Of a DNA stretch of 37,292 nt, positions 33,786 through 37,292 are shown one piece after another. The notes beneath the pieces were generated by a model. It was not told where the DNA came from. It saw only the letters and a list, made by a program, of their open reading frames with translations, and made no database searches. Within the stretch, counting starts at the first letter, position 1. Each line of letters opens with the position of its first letter. Origin of the DNA: Methanobrevibacter olleyae (GTDB taxonomy: Archaea; Methanobacteriota; Methanobacteria; Methanobacteriales; Methanobacteriaceae); the NCBI RefSeq assembly GCF_900114585.1, contig NZ_FOTL01000023.1, positions 1 through 37,292 of the forward strand. Direction: 5' to 3'. The position numbers were made by a program, and so were the translations under genes.

Positions 33786-34505
33786 TTAATCATCTTCTTT
33801 TTCAAAATCCGGTTTGTAATATTCTAATGGATTCATAATAACTACATCAACATTTGGATGAAGTTGATTTACGAAATTAGAAAATATAGCTGGATCTTGT
33901 TCTATAACCGGAAAAGTATTGTAATGCATTGGGATAACAACTTTTGGAGCAATCCACATAGTTGCTAATGCTCCTTCAAATGGACCCATAGTGAACTTAT
34001 CTCCAATTGGAACCATTGCAATATCTGGTTTATAGATTTTACCTACAATATGTTCTAAATCAGAGAATAAGCCAGTATCTCCTGCATGGAAAACTTTAGT
34101 TTCATCTTCAAAAGTAAATAAGAAACTTCCAGAATCGCCTCCAGGACGTATTTCATCAGTGCAATCAATAGAAGAAGAATGCTTTGCATCTAACATAGTT
34201 ATTCTAATTCCCTGAATAGAAACAGAACCGCCAGTATTCATACTAACACATTCAAAACCTTGTTCTGCTAAAAATAAAGAAATTTCATGGTTCGCAACAA
34301 GAGTTGCATTGGTATTATTAGCTATTTCCATTGCATCACCAAAATGGTCAGAGTGACCATGACTAATACAAATTATATTTGCATCCAATTCTTCAACAGG
34401 AATCGGACATGCAGGATTGTTGCTAATAAATGGATCTACCAATATTTTAACTCCTTTATCACTAATTAATTCAAATGCAGAATGACCTAACCATCTAATT
34501 TCCAT
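33786..34505 (-). CDS. UPF0173 family metal-dependent hydrolase (metallo-beta-lactamase fold)
   Basis: 239 aa. MEIRWLGHSAFEL start, metal motif SHGHSDHFGDA (about 49-59), HAGDTGLFSDL (about 139-149) and a late PMHYNTFP (about 196-203) give the metal ligands of the fold. The family contains UlaG-like hydrolases, and the physiological substrate is unknown. ATG 34505 follows GGTGAGATT. It is convergent with rqcH. Confidence 0.9.
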   Translation of the reverse strand: MEIRWLGHSAFELISDKGVKILVDPFISNNPACPIPVEELDANIICISHGHSDHFGDAMEIANNTNATLVANHEISLFLAEQGFECVSMNTGGSVSIQGIRITMLDAKHSSSIDCTDEIRPGGDSGSFLFTFEDETKVFHAGDTGLFSDLEHIVGKIYKPDIAMVPIGDKFTMGPFEGALATMWIAPKVVIPMHYNTFPVIEQDPAIFSNFVNQLHPNVDVVIMNPLEYYKPDFEKEDD

Positions 34506-34554
34506 AATCTCACCTTTTTTAATAATAAATGTTTTTAAAAATAATTAATAATAT

Positions 34555-34602
34555 CTTTTAAAATAACCAATATAATAATATTCTTTTAAAATAATCAATA
34601 TA
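34555..34602. repeat. Two-copy repeat, period 28
   Basis: CTTTTAAAATAAYCAATATA at 34555 and 34583, in the 150-base gap before the UPF0173 gene (its promoter side). Confidence 0.7.
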
Positions 34603-34657
34603 GTTTAGTTAAACAATAATCATTAAAAATATACTACTAATTTAAAATATGATTATA

Positions 34658-36493
34658 TCAATTATTTTCAAGAATTGTATTAATATCTAAATCATTAGCT
34701 AATATCCAAGAAGATTCAAATAATTCTTTAATATTTTCTACAGAATCCTTATCCTCATAAACTGCTCCATATTCAAAATCATCTTCATCAATACTGTTAG
34801 ATATCAATAATGCATGAGAACTGTCTCCAATTAAGTTAAATGATTCTACAGAATCTAATGTTTTAATTTCAACCCCTTTTTTAATAAGGGAACTTAATAA
34901 AAGAACATAAGAAATATCTTCTAGGTCAAATTCTTCAATAAGAACTCTTGACTTGATTTTTGAAATACTTGATAAAAATCTTTCTCCCATATCTTTAATG
35001 GTAGGTGCTTCTAATAAGATTTCTTCTTTAGAATGACTTGCAACCTCTTCAAAAGCTTCTTGAGAAGTTAAAATGCCCTTTTCACATATAACATAACTAT
35101 TTAATAATTTTGGAATAGGTAAAGACTCGGGATTATTAGGATCTATTCTAATAGTTTCATCTGGAGTATCTACAAGTTCTGAGATAGGTACATCAGCTAC
35201 AATATCCGAGACATCTGATTCAGGAGTCTTTTGAATAGGGCTAGGAATCTCTCTTTCAAGATTTGTTCCAGACCCGGTAGTTTCTTTATTAATTTTTGCT
35301 CTAGGTTTAGGAGGGCTAAGGGTTTCAGATTTCCTATGGGGTTTAGATAAATTAAGATTTGCATCATTTTTAGAAGCTATAGGGTTTGTAGAAGCAATGG
35401 ATGTTGGCCTTGCTAAATTTTCCACATCAATATCATGTTCAGGAGAGATGAAGTCTGAGTCATCTGTAATTTCTTGATCGAATCCATTTTCATCATCTAA
35501 TAACTCATCAGAACTAAAATCACCATATTCTTCTAAATGATTATCACTTATATCCTGTTTATAATCAGTATCAGCATGGATTGGAGTGATAAAGTCTTCT
35601 TCTCCAGGCCCATCATAAATTACATTATTATAAAGGGTATTTTCAGATTGGGATAAATTATAAAATGGTTCTTCAATAGAATCATCTAAATCTATCTCAT
35701 CAATAGGCATTATAATCTCTTCATCAATTGTTTTAGGAATTAAGCTATAGCTTTCATCTGTTACTTCATTATCATAAACTGTCTCAGCGTTTCCTACACT
35801 AGCTAAAGCCTTTGAAATCTCTTCAGATCTTTTTGGAGCATCAACTAAGCTAATAGTGTTTTTTGATTTTCTTTTAGGTCTACGGGTAATTTTCATAGGC
35901 TTTTCATAATTAGGTGTGAAGTAAAGAGTATCTGGGCTAGGCTCTTCTTGATCTTCTTTTAAATAGGTAAAACTTCTTTTTTTAGAATCGTTGGATTTTC
36001 TTATAGATGGGATTTTAAATTTAGGTTTTTCCTCTTTTACTGGTTTAGGCCTAAGGACCTGTTTATTTTCATCAATAGCCATGTCAAATTTAATTTCATC
36101 TTCTCTAGATTTGCCATCACCAATAAAATCATCTAGAGTTGCTGTAGATGAATCCAATTCATCATCATGACTTTTAAAAAATGATCCATTATCTCCTTTA
36201 GAAGAATTTAAAAAGTTTTCTACCCCTTTAGCTCCTTCTTTTACACGAGAATAAGCATCGTTTCTTGAATTTTGATTCAATCTATTTCTAGATCTTGAAG
36301 ACCTATTAAAATTTCTTGAATCTAAAATTCTTAAAATAAATGCTGGAAGTAATTTATATAAACCAAATAAAGTAATTAAAATACCTATAACTAAAATTAA
36401 ATCTATTAGGCGATAAACAATACTTCCATAAATAAGAACTAAACCAATAACGGTTAATAAAACACCAGTAAATAAATCTAACGAATCTGCCAC
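34658..36493 (-). CDS. Membrane-anchored protein with acidic linker and possible PLD-like C-terminal domain
   Basis: 611 aa, not a family I can name. Two membrane helices at the N-terminus (about 7-24 and 28-52) are followed by a basic, Asn/Arg/Ser-rich stretch (SRNFNRSSRSRNRLNQNSRN) and then about 370 residues of charged, low-complexity, probably disordered linker. The last ~150 residues (458-611) look folded: KEEILLEAPTIKDMG, SRVLIEEFDLEDISYVLLLS, IKKGVEIKTLDS, ENIKELFESSWILA. This pattern resembles the PLD-like sensor domain of TrmB-type proteins, without the catalytic HKD motif. The GTG start at 36493 is eight bases after AAGGTGG. Confidence 0.75.
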   Translation of the reverse strand: MADSLDLFTGVLLTVIGLVLIYGSIVYRLIDLILVIGILITLFGLYKLLPAFILRILDSRNFNRSSRSRNRLNQNSRNDAYSRVKEGAKGVENFLNSSKGDNGSFFKSHDDELDSSTATLDDFIGDGKSREDEIKFDMAIDENKQVLRPKPVKEEKPKFKIPSIRKSNDSKKRSFTYLKEDQEEPSPDTLYFTPNYEKPMKITRRPKRKSKNTISLVDAPKRSEEISKALASVGNAETVYDNEVTDESYSLIPKTIDEEIIMPIDEIDLDDSIEEPFYNLSQSENTLYNNVIYDGPGEEDFITPIHADTDYKQDISDNHLEEYGDFSSDELLDDENGFDQEITDDSDFISPEHDIDVENLARPTSIASTNPIASKNDANLNLSKPHRKSETLSPPKPRAKINKETTGSGTNLEREIPSPIQKTPESDVSDIVADVPISELVDTPDETIRIDPNNPESLPIPKLLNSYVICEKGILTSQEAFEEVASHSKEEILLEAPTIKDMGERFLSSISKIKSRVLIEEFDLEDISYVLLLSSLIKKGVEIKTLDSVESFNLIGDSSHALLISNSIDEDDFEYGAVYEDKDSVENIKELFESSWILANDLDINTILENN

Positions 36494-36933
36494 AGAATAC
36501 CCACCTTTTTATGAAAATATTATATTAAGTTATTATACATTATTTTTAAAATTTTAATTTTTAATCTTAAATTCTTTTAAAAATTCTTAATATTTTAAAT
36601 TCTTATTAAAACTCTTAAATTTCATTTAATTTATAATAAAAGTTTAAAATATAGTGAATTTAAGCATATAATTAAAAAATTAACCATAATTAATATTTAT
36701 TTATAACATTAATCATTTATATAATTTTGTTTTTATTAATATAAAAAGGTCTAAAAATATAATAAACAGCTCAAAACTAGAAAAATAAATCTTAAAATTT
36801 AAGCAAAAATAAATAAAAGCACTTTTGAATAAAATTTAGAAAAAAATAGACAAAATACAGAATAAGCTAGATATGATAAAAACATAGTAAAAAAATAAGG
36901 AAAAAAAGATAAGGGTTTGCCTCTTATCTTTTT
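36494..36933. other. Gap between adhesin-like gene and the 611-aa gene
   Basis: About 440 AT-rich bases. The promoter of the 611-aa gene should lie near 36510-36560. The far end carries the adhesin gene's terminator. No gene seen. Confidence 0.55.
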
Positions 36934-36935
36934 TT
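36901..36935 (-). terminator. Strong hairpin terminator of the adhesin-like gene
   Basis: Perfect 13-base arms AAAAAAAGATAAG (36901-36913) and CTTATCTTTTTTT (36923-36935), 9-base loop. On the minus strand the stem ends in a T-run, the classic layout. The stop codon (36934-36936) overlaps the stem. Confidence 0.75.
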
Positions 36936-37292
36936 ATTTAATTCTTATTGTGTTTTTTATTTTTGCTTTACCGTATTGTGTGTAAATCCTGTGTTTGCCT
37001 TTTCTTAGGTATTTGATTTTTAGTGTTGCAATTCCGTTTTTATTTGTTTTGATTTTATATTTTTTTCCATCAAATCTAAATATTATTCTCTTTTTAGCTC
37101 GTGGTTCTCCTTTAGTGTTTACCAGCTTAACATAGAATTTGATTCTCTTTCCTTTTTTCATTACAATAGTTTTAACAGTCAATACAGGTTTAACAGTGAT
37201 TTTATTCTTTTTGATAAATTTACCGTATTCTGTTGTTATTGTATACTTTTTGGCTCTTGGTTTCAGTGATATTTTTAAGCTTGCATAACCAT
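36934..37292 (-). CDS. C-terminus of an adhesin-like protein (partial)
   Basis: The frame is open from the window edge, so the gene starts outside. About 118 residues are visible: the end of one Ig-like repeat (YTITTEYGKFIKKNKITVKP) and one full repeat (TVKTIVMKKGKRIKFYVK ... FDGKKYKIKTNKNGIATLKI ... KIKNTIRIK). Such repeats form the stalk or wall-binding part of the large secreted adhesin-like proteins of Methanobrevibacter, which interact with partner cells. The segment is unusually rich in Lys. TTG 37182 is not a real start; the frame runs on upstream in register with the repeat. Confidence 0.8.
   Translation of the reverse strand, partial: GYASLKISLKPRAKKYTITTEYGKFIKKNKITVKPVLTVKTIVMKKGKRIKFYVKLVNTKGEPRAKKRIIFRFDGKKYKIKTNKNGIATLKIKYLRKGKHRIYTQYGKAKIKNTIRIK

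Overview
The window is a very AT-rich stretch of an archaeal chromosome, most likely a Methanobrevibacter-type methanogen (Methanobacteriales). Evidence: an archaeal ribosomal gene cluster with archaeal/eukaryal-type proteins (S4e, L14e, L19e, L32e, L34e, aIF1, RNase P Rpp29, Cbf5), a pycA-bpl pair, an adhesin-like Ig-repeat C-terminus, and Shine-Dalgarno sites mostly of GGTGAT or GGAGG type. The species cannot be fixed from the sequence alone.

Region 1 (about 0.4-22.6 kb, nearly all minus strand): the S10/spc-type cluster. In transcription order: METTL5-like methyltransferase, SPOUT methyltransferase, L3, L4, L23, L2, S19, L22, S3, L29, aIF1, Rpp29, S17, L14, L24, S4e, L5, S14, S8, L6, L32e, L19e, L18, S5, L30, L15, SecY, YidC-like DUF106 protein preceded by AdkA, L34e, Cmk, L14e, Cbf5, then a 60-aa winged-helix protein. 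Most neighbours overlap or are separated by under 50 bases. The cluster is broken by long gaps of about 420-820 bases before L3, between L32e and L19e, between L15 and SecY, between DUF106 and L34e, and between L14e and Cbf5. S14 (48 aa) and L14e (55 aa) are short genes that are easily missed.

Region 2 (22.6-31.2 kb): pyruvate carboxylase subunit A and biotin-protein ligase (plus strand, functionally linked because the ligase biotinylates the partner subunit PycB), a SelA-like PLP protein, an orphan 105-aa protein, a degraded adhesin-like fragment, the fumarate hydratase beta subunit, a DUF2070 membrane protein and a 90-aa membrane protein. PycA and fumarase both serve the incomplete reductive TCA pathway.

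Region 3 (31.2-37.3 kb): archaeal RqcH/NEMF ribosome-quality-control factor, a UPF0173 metallo-beta-lactamase-fold hydrolase, a 611-aa membrane-anchored protein with a long acidic linker and a possible PLD-like C-terminal domain, and the C-terminus of an adhesin-like protein cut by the window edge.

No clear new multi-gene system is visible. The most distinctive signals are non-coding. Many transcription units end in a hairpin that includes the stop codon. A palindromic element recurs behind three genes. Nearly every intergenic gap contains 2-4-copy tandem duplications of about 20-57 bases, some of which copied the 3' end of the neighbouring gene or its TATA box. An in-frame duplication of the same kind lengthens the acidic tail of ribosomal protein S3. 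The leader of the L3 operon is dense in palindromes.
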